A DNA stretch of 64,000 bases from Bretschneidera sinensis (Eukaryota; Streptophyta; Magnoliopsida; Brassicales; Akaniaceae), in NCBI GenBank assembly GCA_023935145.1, contig CM043699.1:128280536-128344535 (forward strand). The letters are read 5' to 3'. A program made the position numbers and the translations under genes. Under the pieces are notes generated by a model. It had not been told where the DNA came from. It worked only from the letters and a program-made list of their open reading frames with translations, and ran no database searches. Within the stretch, counting starts at the first letter, position 1, and each line of letters opens with the position of its first letter. This document shows, piece after piece, positions 37,520 through 49,807 of this stretch.

Positions 37520-38144
37520 GAAAATTGGTGAAACTGTTAGTCTGATTTAAATTGATGCATTATGTTTTGTTGAATTTAAGTTGAAAAATTATTGAATTTA
37601 TTTGGTTGGATTGAGTCACATATTTAAATTTTTTTAACTCAATTTAAACTAGTAATCCAATAACTATAAAATAATATTATATATATTTAATATTTGTTAT
37701 ATGTTTTACTTAATTTGTGGGATATTTGTACGTTGTGGTATATTTGTGTTGAAGCTTTGAATAATTTGTTTCATCAAGCCCCTCTAAAATCTAGTATTTG
37801 TTTTGTATGAATTTGTATTAAATTAAAGTTATTTGTACTTTACATTAAGTGATTTAAAGCACTTTGTAAGTTATAGATTTGTAAGATTTAATGATTTTAT
37901 TATATATATGTATTTGATTTTTGAACTAATGGATGATGAACGGTTGAAATAGAATACAAATAGTATGTTTGAATTAATTTTAAGTGAGAAAAAACATATT
38001 ACACCAGTGATTAAAGCTGATTTGATTAGGGTGGATTGAATTGAGTTAGATGGGTTCATAAGTTTGGTTATCTCAACCCAATATAATTGGATTGGTTGGG
38101 TTTTTATGCCAATCCGACCTAACAGAACCTATGTTCACCTTTAT
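37520..38144. mobile_element. Degenerate hAT MITE, copy B
   Basis: This is the copy of the previous MITE within the second tandem unit. It was duplicated along with its flanks rather than inserted separately, since the flanking sequence matches too. Confidence 0.65.
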
Positions 38145-38654
38145 GTGACGTTTGTTTTTTTAAGTGTTAAGTGTTGAATATTGAATGAACATCTGAATAG
38201 TACTGAACAAATAAGAGGCAATGTTTCAATGCTGAATGATTAAGTGTTTAGATTGTTTGATAACTGAATTGATTGAAACATCTGAATATGTGTATTTTCC
38301 ATTTTTTCCATTTCTTAATTGTTAAGAACATGATTGTTTGTTGTACATAAAAATCAGATGCTGATATGAATAAAATTTACATGTTTTATCACAAAATATT
38401 CTCAATTATTTTTTTAATAGATTGAGTCATAATCCCCAATTTATTCAAATAACCAATTTAAATATAAAAATAGTTTGGATTATCAATCAATATGTATTAC
38501 TAATTTAATTATTAAATAATCAATAAAATTAAAAAAATTACCATATCCCACACCCAAACACCCTAAATTAAAAAAATTAAATAAAATTAATTGATTTAAT
38601 TTTATGATATTTTATTATTTATTGCTCCACAAGAAAATTTGAACTTATTTTAAA

Positions 38655-39490
38655 ATCTTTTCCATAATGAAAGAAGCAGAGAGCAACCCTGATTTACCAT
38701 GATAAACCAAAGAGAACATTCTTCCATTTAATGGCGCACCAGAGTACAAAGAAACATCAGAGAGTCTACGCCCATCGCTGAGAATCACATCAGTAGGAAA
38801 ATTCCGATCAATTGTCCCGTGGCTGTCGGAGTCTTGCGGTGACCAAAAATCGACGGTCTCGTTGTATAGGACCCATCGACCCCGTCGCTTGTTGACCTTT
38901 CACGAAGAATCACGCACCGATTAGCTTACGATTGCAGTTTCTTTGATTGAATTTGACTCTGGCTAGGCATATGCCTTTCCATCGGGTGGGTACCGGCTCG
39001 AGGTTAAGGTTCGAGAAGTAGCGGTGTTCGGGCCAGATTCCGGTGTCGTAGACTCCGATTATGACGTTGGATCCATATACAGACTCGGACCATAGCCCGC
39101 ACTAGTTGCGGAGCCCAAGGAACTGCGGGGAGCGAGTAGTGTGGAGTTCACGACGACGGTCCTCCAAGACGGCAAGGACGACGCGACTTGATCATGGGTT
39201 ATTGGCGCAGAGAATCCATGGAAAATGGTGTCGTAGACGTGGAGAATACGGATCGGGTCAGTGAACTCGGAGCTGTACCAGTGGTAGTGGAAGGGGAAGA
39301 TGGACAGCTTTGATCGGAAGCCTACGCAGAAGATGAATGTCCTCATCGTCTGATCATCAGTGATTGTTGACTTGTGAGGCAGTTGAAGTAGTGGTGGTGG
39401 CGGCGACGGTGGTCGGCGTATGAGGGAGGGGAAGAGTCTGGCGAGGTGGTCTGAAAGATGGGTTTGGTGAAGATAGAGTATTTGGGACAT
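38655..39490 (-). pseudogene. Subtilisin-like protease (SBT1.6-like) relic
   Basis: Minus-strand sequence matches a plant subtilase. An I9 propeptide part (MRTFIFCVGF, HYHWYSSEFTDP, VYDTIFHGFSAPIT) comes first. A different frame then gives the propeptide junction and catalytic-Asp region (DRRRELHTTRSPQFLGL, VIIGVYDTGIWPEH, CNRKLIGA). A truncated His-region match (SPQDSDSHGT) lies near 38810-38840, followed directly by a later segment (LSDGRRLSDVSLYSGAP). Plant subtilases are secreted serine proteases of about 760 aa. Here there is a frameshift after the propeptide, a TAG at 39104-39102, a TGA at 38912-38910, and a large internal deletion after the His motif. The Ser region is absent. The gene is dead. 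Confidence 0.85.
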
Positions 39491-41768
39491 TTTGATAATT
39501 TGGTTGAGATATTTTTGTTCAAAATAGATTTGAATGGTACGAAGATTTCATTTTAGTCTGATTCAGACCCGTTAAAAATTATTTAAATATGAAAAATAAT
39601 CTAGCTTAATAACATCACAATCTGAATCAGGTCTTACCAATTCAAATGTGATACATTAATAGCTAGCTTAATAACCAATTCAAATGTGATATATTAAGAG
39701 GTTCAATAAATGCAAACAAAAAAAAATCTTGGTACCTTAGTCCTAATAGCAGCTTTGTTTCTACTATGGCCATGTGATGAGAGGAGTATGGGGATTTGGA
39801 CTGAAGAGAAGAGTGTAGCTAGGTTTGGATAATCTTTAAAATAAATAGAAGATGGGCCCATTTATTTGGTTTTAAATTTTTTTAAGTATTTTAGAATCAA
39901 ATAAAAATGAGATTCATTTTATTTTTAAAAGAATTGAAAATTAAATTAATTTATAAATAAATTTTTATGTTTGATTTTTTTATTTTAAATTGTAGAATTC
40001 ATTTGAATTCTCATGTTTGAAATAAATAAAAATATTTAAAAATAAGATAAAAAAAGTGGAATTAAGGGGGAGGGAATGAGAGAGGGAATTGGGGGGAGGG
40101 GTGGGAGGGAATGAAAAAGGGAAATAGAATATTTTGGCCAAAATAGCATTTTACTCTTTATTTTTAGAATTCGTTTGATAAAATTCACATCAAACCAATT
40201 TAATTCCACAATGAATTCATTTCAAAATGAATTTCATATTTTTTTTTATTCAAAACATGATAAATATAAAATTCGAAATGAATTCCATAAAATCTATAGA
40301 AATCATTTGTTTCAAACGAAACATTATTCGGTGGCATCTGCTTGGGCTAAACATGTTTTAGTTTAATGAAAGTGGAGAGCCCAACCCACTTGGCAAACAA
40401 GTTAACATTTGAAGAGGTAGTTTCCTATCATGGAGCATTGAAGGAGAAAAAGATGGAGCCGTGGCGGTTGCTTAACGTCAGTTCTAAAAAAAGGGAAACC
40501 AGATTCAAATTGCCTCTTAACATTGCTACTTAAGACCCAAAGTCTCTACAACTTACATGCAAGTTCTTGTTGTTGATTTCAGTTTTTGTAAATTTCTACT
40601 ACAATGTTTGGTTTGCAAACAATTTTTTATTTGTGTAATCTCTTTATGTTTTGTTTAATCCAATTGAATTATTAGTTACTTGCTTGTTTTTGTCAGTTTA
40701 TACATCTTGTTTGAACAATTACTCAGGTAAATGTTCAAGAATTATTTTAAAATTTTCTAGTCTTTTGCAAAGACGCTTGATTACGTTATTTGTGGATTGT
40801 TGTGTTGTTTAATCATCGACATATACATTTTAATTGAGCAGTGCTATACCTACCACATAAACAAATTTTGACCACCTAACACATAAACAAATTTTGACCA
40901 CTCATCATGTAGCTGTTCTAGTAATTGTTAAAAAGTAACGTTTATAATTTGTATGTTTTACTAATTTTGTTTTTAATGAAATTACTATAGCGAGTAATAA
41001 GAGACTTAATTATGTGTGTATGTATGAGTGATCAAAATTAAGTTATGAATAGCTTTACCATATATTAATTGTTTCAGCAAATTTGATACATCTTGGAATT
41101 TTATGAACAAGTTCAATTCAATTTGGAAATTCACCTACCGATTTACTTGAAAACTAATTTGACACGTGAAAATTGTCTACTCTAACATGATAACCTTATT
41201 TTTGTGGTGGAGAAAAAATATGAGTTTCAGTGTCAAACCATTTAAAGTATTAAAAGTATTCCTGAAAATTTTATGATATTTATATTTCATTTTTAGATAG
41301 TGAACAGACAATTTGAGATATTCATTTTAAAAAAATGTCTCAAAACTTCAATTTTGACCACAATGTATACCTCAAAACCTTAAATTACAGTATTTGCTTC
41401 AATGATTATCAATGGCGGGGGAGAGATGGTGATGGTGCTGATACGAAATTAGCCTCTTGAAGTACAATACAAGAGATATTGGTCTACACATGTATACAAA
41501 ATTCATTGGGTTATAGTCAATTAATGGAGCAGTTCTTTGTGCAATATGTAAGACGAATGTTAACTAAACAAATTAACAAAGAGAAATTACTGGAAAGATG
41601 TTAGTTTCACAAGTTGCCTAATAAAATATCAGTGCATGTCATTAATTGGGGTTTTGATAGGTAATTTTTCTACATTTAAAATTGAAATTCTGGGGAACTA
41701 TTTTTTTTCAGGTGCAACATGAATTGGGCACATGGTTATGGTGGTTACACAATACATCACATGAACCG
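39491..41768. other. Non-coding DNA with small repeats
   Basis: No gene recognised. 'acataaacaaattttgaccac' is duplicated in tandem at about 40857-40903. The stretch at about 39850-40330 is rich in gaattc/ttcaaa-type inverted motifs and may be an old MITE, but I could not define its ends. Confidence 0.45.
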
Positions 41769-44479
41769 TGTTGATGTAAAAAAAGGATGAACGGCAGCTT
41801 TGCCTTCTTGACCTTCAAACGGGGTGGAAACAATGCTTATGATTGTGGACTTGAAGAAGCTGAGAGCTTTGGATCAGCCTTACTCTTGTGACCACGTGTA
41901 ATACCCGTGTTCTTAAAGTAAAGGTAAAAAAGTAATTTGATATATATTACATAGAAATAAAATAATATATATACATGAAAGATTTAGTATTGAATAAAAT
42001 AATTCTTTTGGAATTTTTTTTTTTGAAAAACAAGAAGACGGAACGGTTCAGGTAAAAAAAAAAAAAAAGAAAAAAAGGAGAAAAACATGGATAACACCTA
42101 GAGTCAAGGTGTTGTCACAAAAAAGCATGCAATTTGCATGTGAAACATTTGTCATTTTCAACATACGGTTTTGTGTGTGTGTATAGTTTTCCTTTATTTA
42201 TTCATTATTTATCAAATCTTGTTTAGTTTTCTCATTTCCTCAATTTAAACTACTCTATTTCTTTAAACACTTGGGGACCGAAAGAAATAATGAAATAGCA
42301 AAATTTTGAAGAGTTTACGGGAGAATTTTATAGAGACTCACGGGAAGCTCTAAGAAAAACAGAAGGTAATAACATGAAGTTTATTTTTGAAATTTAGCTT
42401 ACATGAAATTTTTCAGAATTCAAGTGGGAATTTTCAAAGAGTATAAATTATTAAAGAATTGAAAAATAATTTAGAAATTTAATATAAATATTATGTCAGG
42501 TGTTGACGATCAGCAACTGAGGGAAATTGTTGAGAGGAGTAGGAAAAGCAAGGAGGTGATCCACGGGTAGCTCTAAGTGCTACTTGGTGAGTTAGATTTA
42601 CTTTAAGTAATCAATATAAATATGAAATATCTAGTGATAATATTAGAATAAATTATTAACTTATGCTTTGGTGATAGATGAAAGTTGGTTGATAGGAATA
42701 ATGGATGTGTAAAGAATTATTTTATGAGAAATAATATTATTGGAATAATGAGTCGATTTAATAATAAAGGGGATAAGTGAAATTTTTGATGAGCTATGGT
42801 TGATGATTTGATATGATTTATGAGGAGAGGAAACTTAGTGGATCTAAACAAGTTATGATTGATGATTTTATATGATTTATGAGAAGATAAATTTAGTGGA
42901 ATTTTTCAAATAATAATTTGAGAATAATCAGGATAGCTAATTTAAATATTTGAATTCATATTTGTTTTATATTATTGTTCATATGCATATTTTATATCAT
43001 TGTTCATACGCATGTGCATGAAATAAAAGAACCGGGAGGGAGCCAGTCTAAATGAAAAACCATAACAGCCGGTATATGCTGAAAATAAATGAAAACCGTG
43101 ACAACCGGTATATGCTGGAAATAAAGAACCGGGAGAGGCCAGTCTAAGATAAAAACGTGTCAACATGTGGGAAGACATTCCCGAATAATAATTCATGCAT
43201 TGCATCTGTTTTAAATATTGATTGTATTACTGAAATGCTGAAGTGTTGTTTGTTATTGTAAATTTATTTATAGATGAATAAGTCTCACAGAGAGACAGTT
43301 ATGGTGAGAAAGAAACATGAAAGTATGATATGATAAGAAGTATCTAAATGGTAGACTATATGTTGTGAATCTCATAACGAGGTAATTATGAGATAATTGA
43401 TGGTCTTAAGGTGAACAAATATATAAGAAGAAGAGATTGATAGAGAATGAGACTTATGATATGTGTAGTGATAGTAGAATGCTATTATCAAGTTATATGA
43501 GATATAAATGATTAAATATTAAAAGATTATTTATACCAATTGAATAGTTCCAGTAAATTTAATTCACTGAGCTAGTGAAGCTCATCCCTCATTGTACAAT
43601 GATTTCAGGTAGCAGGCAGGACAAATAGTTTGGTGAGTTGAGGATCAGACGAAATCATTATCTGTAAGTCACATACGTGTCCACATCCTCAGACTAATGA
43701 GAAAATAAAATAAAAATTTGTTTGTAAATATTCATGCATTTTACGTTGTATATAATGTTTAAGTTAAGATCAGAATGATGTATCTCTCCTGTTGAGGGTT
43801 GGGGGTTGATGTAAAAATTTCTGTTGACATTATTTTTCTTGTTGCATATATGTGTCGTGCTGGGATTTTCAAAATGTGACAACACCATTTCGGGGGTGGC
43901 CAACCCAGGATGGGTCGTTACACCACGTTTGTTTAATATACGTGTACTTGCAAGGGAAGCCACTTAAAGCGTGGTGCTCCAGGGAGGACCCTTCAACGAT
44001 CAAATTAGCATGAGTACTGAAGGAAAGTAAGGAAAAAGTTTAGAGAGTTATCAAAGTGAGAAAGTGAAAGAGAGAGAACGAACCGAATTTATTCTCTATG
44101 TTCTCTTAATTGTTTACTCTTTGTGTTTGGTTTTCTTTTTGGTCTCTCATCTCTCTCTCTGTTTTCTTTTTCTCCTTTGTTCCAAGGGCTGAAACTCCTT
44201 TAAATAAGCATTGGAGATCCTTTGTCTGGGGCATTGAAGTGGATTCTAGCTAAAATGTGACTTTCTGAGCCTTAAGCCTTATGAGAGACGACCTCGGCCT
44301 GCAAAATATGACCTTTGCCTGTGGGTTCTTCCATAAAAAACAGAATCTTCATACTTAGGGTGGAGAATCTCATCATTACAGTCAGAGAGGCTTGAATCTT
44401 ATGATGCTTGGAGTAGCTGGTTATTATGAAGCTCCATGTGTCCAGTCCTCATTGGATCGACTAATTTTGGTCATATTAT
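41769..44479 (-). repeat. 3' LTR of the Tat-like element, split by a nested LTR
   Basis: The halves 41769-41891 and 43923-44479 align with 49808-50487 without a gap once the nested insertion is removed. Shared phrases include 'cttcttgaccttcaa', 'ttgagagctttggatc' and 'ggatcgactaattttggt'. Confidence 0.85.
41897..43922. mobile_element. Solo LTR, 2026 bp, nested in another LTR
   Basis: It runs from TGTAATACCCG to GGGTCGTTACA and is flanked by the 5-bp duplication CCACG (41892-41896 and 43923-43927). The unoccupied version of the same site can be read in the sister LTR near 49930 (ctgtggccatatttgttt). No internal coding region is present, so LTR-LTR recombination probably removed the body. Inside, a roughly 40-bp unit with 'ccggtatatgctg' is repeated in tandem (43058-43130). 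The family is probably Ty3/gypsy by LTR length and style, but this is inference. Confidence 0.88.
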
Positions 44480-44639
44480 ATGCTATCTACTCCTTAGGAA
44501 GATTGAAGAGGTTCCTAAGGGAGTAGAAGCCTTTCTCTATGCCCTTATCATTTTCCTAATAAGATCAAAGTTATGATCTGAGGTGGAAGTCTTAGCTCCA
44601 GCCTAAAAGGAACTCTATTGCTGAAACTTTAATTCCTAC

Positions 44640-45567
44640 TTTGATCTGTTGTAGAACTGCATGGCCGAGGTCTTAGTTCCATCTTGATAAGAGTTGTATA
44701 GTTGAAGTCTTAATTTGCTTTTAATAGAAATTGTTTGATTGAAAGTCATAATTCTTGCTTGAACCATCATGGAACTGAGTGGCCTCAAAAGCCTTAGTTC
44801 CATCTTGGTAGGGATTATATCGATTGAGGTCCTACCTCCCATTTATCTGAGGTAGAGCGTTGTGGTTTCAGGGACCTTAACTTCACCTTAGAAAGAATTG
44901 GTTGACTGATACCATAATCTCTTTTTGGCAAGAATCATATGACTTGAGACAACAACTCTTGCTTATTGGGGAGTTGTGCGACTAAAGTCTTAATTACTAC
45001 TGATCTGGGTGGAACTGTGTAGCTTTGGAAGCTCTAGTTCCACTTTGGGAGGAATTATATATTTTTAGTCATAACTCCTGTTGAAAGAGAGTTACGCGAT
45101 TGAAGTCTCAATTCCTGTTGATTCGAGGTGAAACTGTGTGACTTTGGAAGCTTGAGCTCCACTTTGGGAGGAATTGTATGATTGTAGTCATAACTCTTGT
45201 TGAAAGAGAGTTGTGTGATTGAAGTCTTAATTCCTGTTGATTCGGGATGGAACTGTGTGGCTTTGGATGCTTAAGTTCCAATTTTGTAGGAATTATATGA
45301 CTATAGTTATAACTCCTGCTAAAAGAGAGTTGTGCGACTGAAGTCGTAATTCCTATTGATTTGGGATGCAATTGTGTGGCTTTGGAAGCTTAAGTTCCAC
45401 TTCGAGAGGAATTGTATGACTATAGTCATAACTCTTGTTGAAAGAGAGTTGTACGAATGAAATCTTAATTCCTACTGATTTGGGATGGAACTGTGTGGCT
45501 TTGGAAGCTCGAGTTCCACTTCGAGAGGAAATGTATGACTGTAATCATAACTCATGCTTATGATGGG
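44640..45567. repeat. 119-bp minisatellite array
   Basis: Units start at 45011, 45130, 45249, 45368 and 45487, an exact 119-bp period, with the phrase 'aactgtgtggctttggaagct' (variants). The last copy breaks off near 45567, and more degenerate relatives extend left to about 44640. It lies between the left LTR and the opposite-strand frame, where Tat/Ogre-lineage elements typically carry tandem repeats. Confidence 0.9.
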
Positions 45568-46058
45568 CATGGATTGATATGCATGGATAAAGTTACGTGG
45601 CCATAACAGCCTTAGCTCCTTGTAGGTGGGGATTTCTCGGTTGAAGCCTTAATTCTAGGCTTGGGTTTATAGGGGCCCAATAAAATTGTTCTGCTAAGGG
45701 TTTAATCACGCGTACAAAGATGAGACGTTTGGCTTCATTGAAATGCTTTTTGTGAGTTGTCATATTAATAATAAGTGAATGTTTCAACTACTCGAAGAGC
45801 ATTTTGGTAATGTCAGCGTAAATATCGCATTGATGACATAACAGTGCAATGGTTCACTGACAGGGGCTATTTAAGAGATACTTTTCCTCTTACTCTTCCT
45901 TTTTCCTTTACTTGCTTGCATTCAAATTTCTAGAGCGTTGAGTCTCCAAATTTCTTTAGAGTTCTTTTGAGATTTTTTTCTCTTTCGCGAGTACTTTCTG
46001 CTTCATCTCTTCCTACTTTTTGGTAAGATTTTCTTCATTTTCTTATTTATTTTGAACC

Positions 46059-47418
46059 ATGTCTTCCTCCGCATTTGATAGATCTAAAAGAGTGGAGGGT
46101 GAAGACTTCAAAGGGCATAGTGTTGAGATGAGGGATGTTAACTTTGAGAGTAGGGAGAGAGAGTATGGTGGGGAGCAACCTTCTTCCCAGAAAGTTACAA
46201 TTTTTTCCACTAGGAGTTTTCAAGATAAGCGGACACCCAGCTAGATTTTAAAATCTGACCTTGAATCCGTATGCACTAGATTCTCTGTCCCTCCTCAATT
46301 GAGAGTTAAGCGTCCTAGGCTTGACGAGGGTGTGCCCCTTTGAGAGATGAAGGGTTGTATCCTCTTTGCTACTACCTTGGCCACTTGAAGGCAGGGTTGA
46401 GATTCTTTTTTAGCCCTGAGGTCAATGAGATAGTGAACCATTATGAGATTTCAATTACCCAACTTTCCCCAAATGGAGGGAGAAGTGTAGTAGGGTTTAT
46501 GATGCCTCTGAGAAAGTGCGAAGGGTACAACAGGGGGACGGAAAGTCCTAGGTGGAGATGTTTGGGTGGTTCTAAACCTTCAAAAACCATGCTTACAACA
46601 GGTGGCTCAACTACTACCTAAGGACTGGGAGAAAGATTTTAAATAGCCATTCTTTGATTAAGTGCTAGAAGGATAAATACTTTTTCATGGAGGGACCATA
46701 ATCTCATCAAGTGTTGTTGGAATGAAGCTCCAACAAAATACTTGATCAGAAAAAACCCTAGGTTTTGACTAATGAGAAGCGAAGGGCAATTAATAAGATT
46801 TTAGAAGTCATGCCTAGGATGTTTGATAAGGATCTTATTAACAGGCGATTGCTAAGGACTCATCAACTTAGTCTTTAAATCTCCAGTCTCTTGATGGCAG
46901 TATAGAGTACCTTTAGTTTTTTTTTTTTTTTTTTTTTGTCTCTTTGTTGGCTTAACTTTTGAGCCTTATTTTTTTATTTTTCTTTTTGACTTCGATACTT
47001 TTTTTAAACAAACACTATGTTGAGCTCAGTTGAGGTAGCCATGATGGCTCGCAAAAAGAAGAGGGCTAAACTTGCAAGCATCATTTCTTTTAGCTCTGTT
47101 GGAAAAAAGGCTAAGGTGAAGGAACATTCGGTTCACCGAACTGAGGTAAAACTAGCTGAGGTAAGAGAAGCCACAATGGAATAGCTCGGAATGCAGCAAA
47201 TCGAAGTGCCACAGGATGAGGTGCAAGAAGCTGAGATTTCAACTCCCAAGAATTAGCCAACTGATAAGCCAATGCTTGAGGTACCATAGGGGACCGAGAC
47301 GGTGGCAAGCAGTGAGGAGGCTCCTGCCCCAAGGGTGGTCCTTCTTGTTGTGCCATTTGCTTCTGCCTCTACTGCCTTTGAGAAATCTCTCGTTGCTTCG
47401 GGTTCAAACCAAGGTGGA
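46059..47418 (+). pseudogene. PF04195-type (putative gypsy-type transposon) frame, decayed
   Basis: An ORF begins MSSSAFDRSKRVEGEDFKG at 46059. After a stop at 46244 the same style continues (LKSDLESVCTRFSVPPQLRV). The stretch at about 46395-46505 (LRFFFSPEVNEIVNHYEI, TQLSPNGGRSVVGFM) matches the Transposase_28/PF04195 domain of plant gypsy-type elements. A lysine-rich segment follows at 47041 (MMARKKKRAKLA). Several stops interrupt the frame, so it is dead. It runs on the plus strand, opposite to the orientation inferred for the host element, like the antisense ORFs described in some Tat-lineage elements. Confidence 0.6.
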
Positions 47419-48480
47419 TGTAACGACCCATCCCGGGTTGGCCACCCCCTCGAGATGGTGTTATCACATTTTGAAAATCTTAGCACGACACATATATGCA
47501 ATAATAAAACTAATACTAATAGAAATTTCTTTTATATCATTCTGATATTAATTTAAACATAATATACAACACAAAATGCATGAATATTTACAAATAAAAT
47601 TTTTATTTCATTTTCTCATTTGTCTGAGGATATTGACACGTACGTGGCTTCCAGAAAATATTTGCATTTGACTTTCAACCCACCAGACTACTAGTCCTGT
47701 CTGCTACCTGAAATCATTGTACAATGAGAGGTGAGCTTCACAAGCTTAGTGAATTTAATTTACTAAAAGTATTCTATTTGCATAATCAATCCATTTATAT
47801 TTGAAAATTTATCTCTTATACAACTGGATAACAACATATAGTCTAACGTTTAAATAATTACTATCACATTATCCTTCTACGTCTTTTTCTCACCGAAACT
47901 GTCTCTCTCTGCGAGACTCATTTATCTACAAATAATTTCACAATATCCACAACATTTCAGTAATAAAATAACATGTAAAACATATGCAATGCATGAATTA
48001 TTATTATGAGACTGTCTTCCCACATGTCGACATATTTTTATTATTTTAGACCAGTCCCCTCCCGGTTCTTTTCTTTATAGCTTATCCTGGCTGTCACGAC
48101 ATTTATTTTCAGCATATACCGACGGTCACAGTGTCCCTTTTATTTCCAGTATATGCCAGCTATCACGGTTTTTCAATTAGCTATCAGAAAAACAGAAGGC
48201 AATGACATAGTGTTTATTTTTGAATTTTCAGCATTCATGAAATTTCTCCAAATTCAAAGTGGAAATTTTCAAAAAGTGTGGTTTATGAAGAAATAATTAG
48301 AAATTTAATACAAATATTATGTCAGGTATTGACGATCAGCAACTGGGGGAAATTGCTGAGAGGAACGGGAAAGGCAAGGAGGTGATCTACGGGTAGTTTT
48401 AAGTACTATGTGATGAGTTAGATTTACTTTAAGTAATCTAAATAAAAAATGAAATTATCTAGTAATAATATTAAAATAGG
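47419..48480. mobile_element. Rearranged copy of the 2-kb LTR family
   Basis: The segment 47419-48178 is the reverse complement of about 43922-43047 (begins TGTAACGACCCATCCCGGG). The next segment, 48181-48480, instead matches about 42345-42655 in the direct orientation. The copy is therefore an internally inverted, partly deleted version. It interrupts the PF04195-type frame. Confidence 0.8.
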
Positions 48481-49807
48481 ACTTTGTGTGAGCCTTATAG
48501 TAGGAATTTGTTTTTCCTTTCTCCCTGTAACTTTTTGGCCTCAGAGCACCTTATATAAATATTTTTATCAAATGAAGTATTTTCATTTTATATCTCTAGC
48601 CCTTAAAATTTTTCTATTTCTATTGAATAGAGTTTATAAGAATTTTCATAAGTGTTAAGACTTAAGGCTTGTACTTGGATCCCGAAGACCTTTGGTAAGG
48701 GCTTTGGTGGCCGTTTTTCTGGTTGAGCTCCTTACCTTAGCTTTGAGAAGTATCCCCAGAAAAGTTTGTTAATTCGTTAAGCAAGGTCGATAAGACCTTG
48801 AGTTTGTTCCTCTTATTTTGTGGCCATAAAAGAGGTGGCTTGTAGGTTGCTTACATCAAACCTTGAAAGGGCTTGATTAATCCCAATTAGAGATATAAGG
48901 GCCGATTTGTACTGCTTCCTTCAAAGCGATGGGAAGACTTGATATGAATCTACCTATGAATGTCCATGAGTGAACATTGAAGATTTGCTGGTCTCCATAT
49001 ACTCAATGGAGTTTTTCTATGTAGGGTTCAATTTTCAGCATCTTGAAGCTATCATGACTCACTGCATCCGTAGTTTCTCGGGAGAGTGGATCTTCTGGAG
49101 ACTCGATCTTGCTTGAGATGTTAAGGCTGCTAGTCTTCTGGATAGGGTAGGTGTGCTCATTATTGGCCTCGACTTCTAAGAGACTTTTATCAATTCACAA
49201 ATCCTTGCGCCTTCTTGAAGGCTGGAAGGTAGGTTTGGACTCGACTGAGCATTGAGCTTGGGAACCTTGGGGTGCCAATTTCGGCTTTAGTTACCTGGCT
49301 CCCAATTAGGCTTGAATTGATGCTTATTTAGAGTCAAATGAACCATTTCCCCTCAGTTTTTCGAGATGGCTGATACTCTGACTTTACAGTAGAGAACTTG
49401 AGTAGGTTGAATCTGAGCTAAGTCTGATGCCATCTGTGAGGCTGTAAAGGTTGGGAGGTCACCTCGACATTTGAATCTCTTGCGCTTCACTCTATTGTCT
49501 GAAGCAGCAAGACATTTAGTGAGACTGACTTTTGCGGGGCTAGATTTGACTTGCTCACCGTGCCCCTTGGGATTTCAGTGGTTCCCAGGGGTTTGGTGAG
49601 AGTTACGTTTATCTGTGTGCCTTAATTGTGCCATATTGTCTTTCCCTGCTCCAGCAAAGGTTGATTGAAGCACCGTAAGACTACAGTATTAGGAACCATA
49701 GGATGAGATAAGTTACAACGTTAGGAACTGTTGGATGAGACAGATTAAAGGCTTTTTTTTAATGGCATCACGAGATAAATTTGTCTATCCCACTGACGAC
49801 ACTAATC
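48481..49807. other. Interior of the Tat-like element, nothing recognised
   Basis: No conserved domain could be read on either strand. The decayed PBS-like sequence lies at its right edge (about 49787-49807). Confidence 0.5.

Larger units (their letters stand above)
36504..38238. repeat. Tandem duplication, two ~865-bp units
   Basis: Unit A (36504-37365) and unit B (37366-38238) begin 'gactagt.ac.tgatgacacctcacgatg' and end '...gcaatgtttcaatgctgaatga'. They are head-to-tail with no spacer and are very similar along their length. Each contains a degenerate hAT-type MITE. Unequal crossing-over or replication slippage is the likely origin. Confidence 0.9.

Noticed and set aside
36999..38059. 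Twin 62-residue frames (MNPSNSIQ...)
   Set aside because: They lie inside the duplicated MITE copies, and their similarity is explained by the tandem duplication.
47111..47556. Alanine/proline-rich overlapping frames on both strands
   Set aside because: They overlap the decayed transposon frame and the inserted LTR start at 47419; shadow frames with no independent support.
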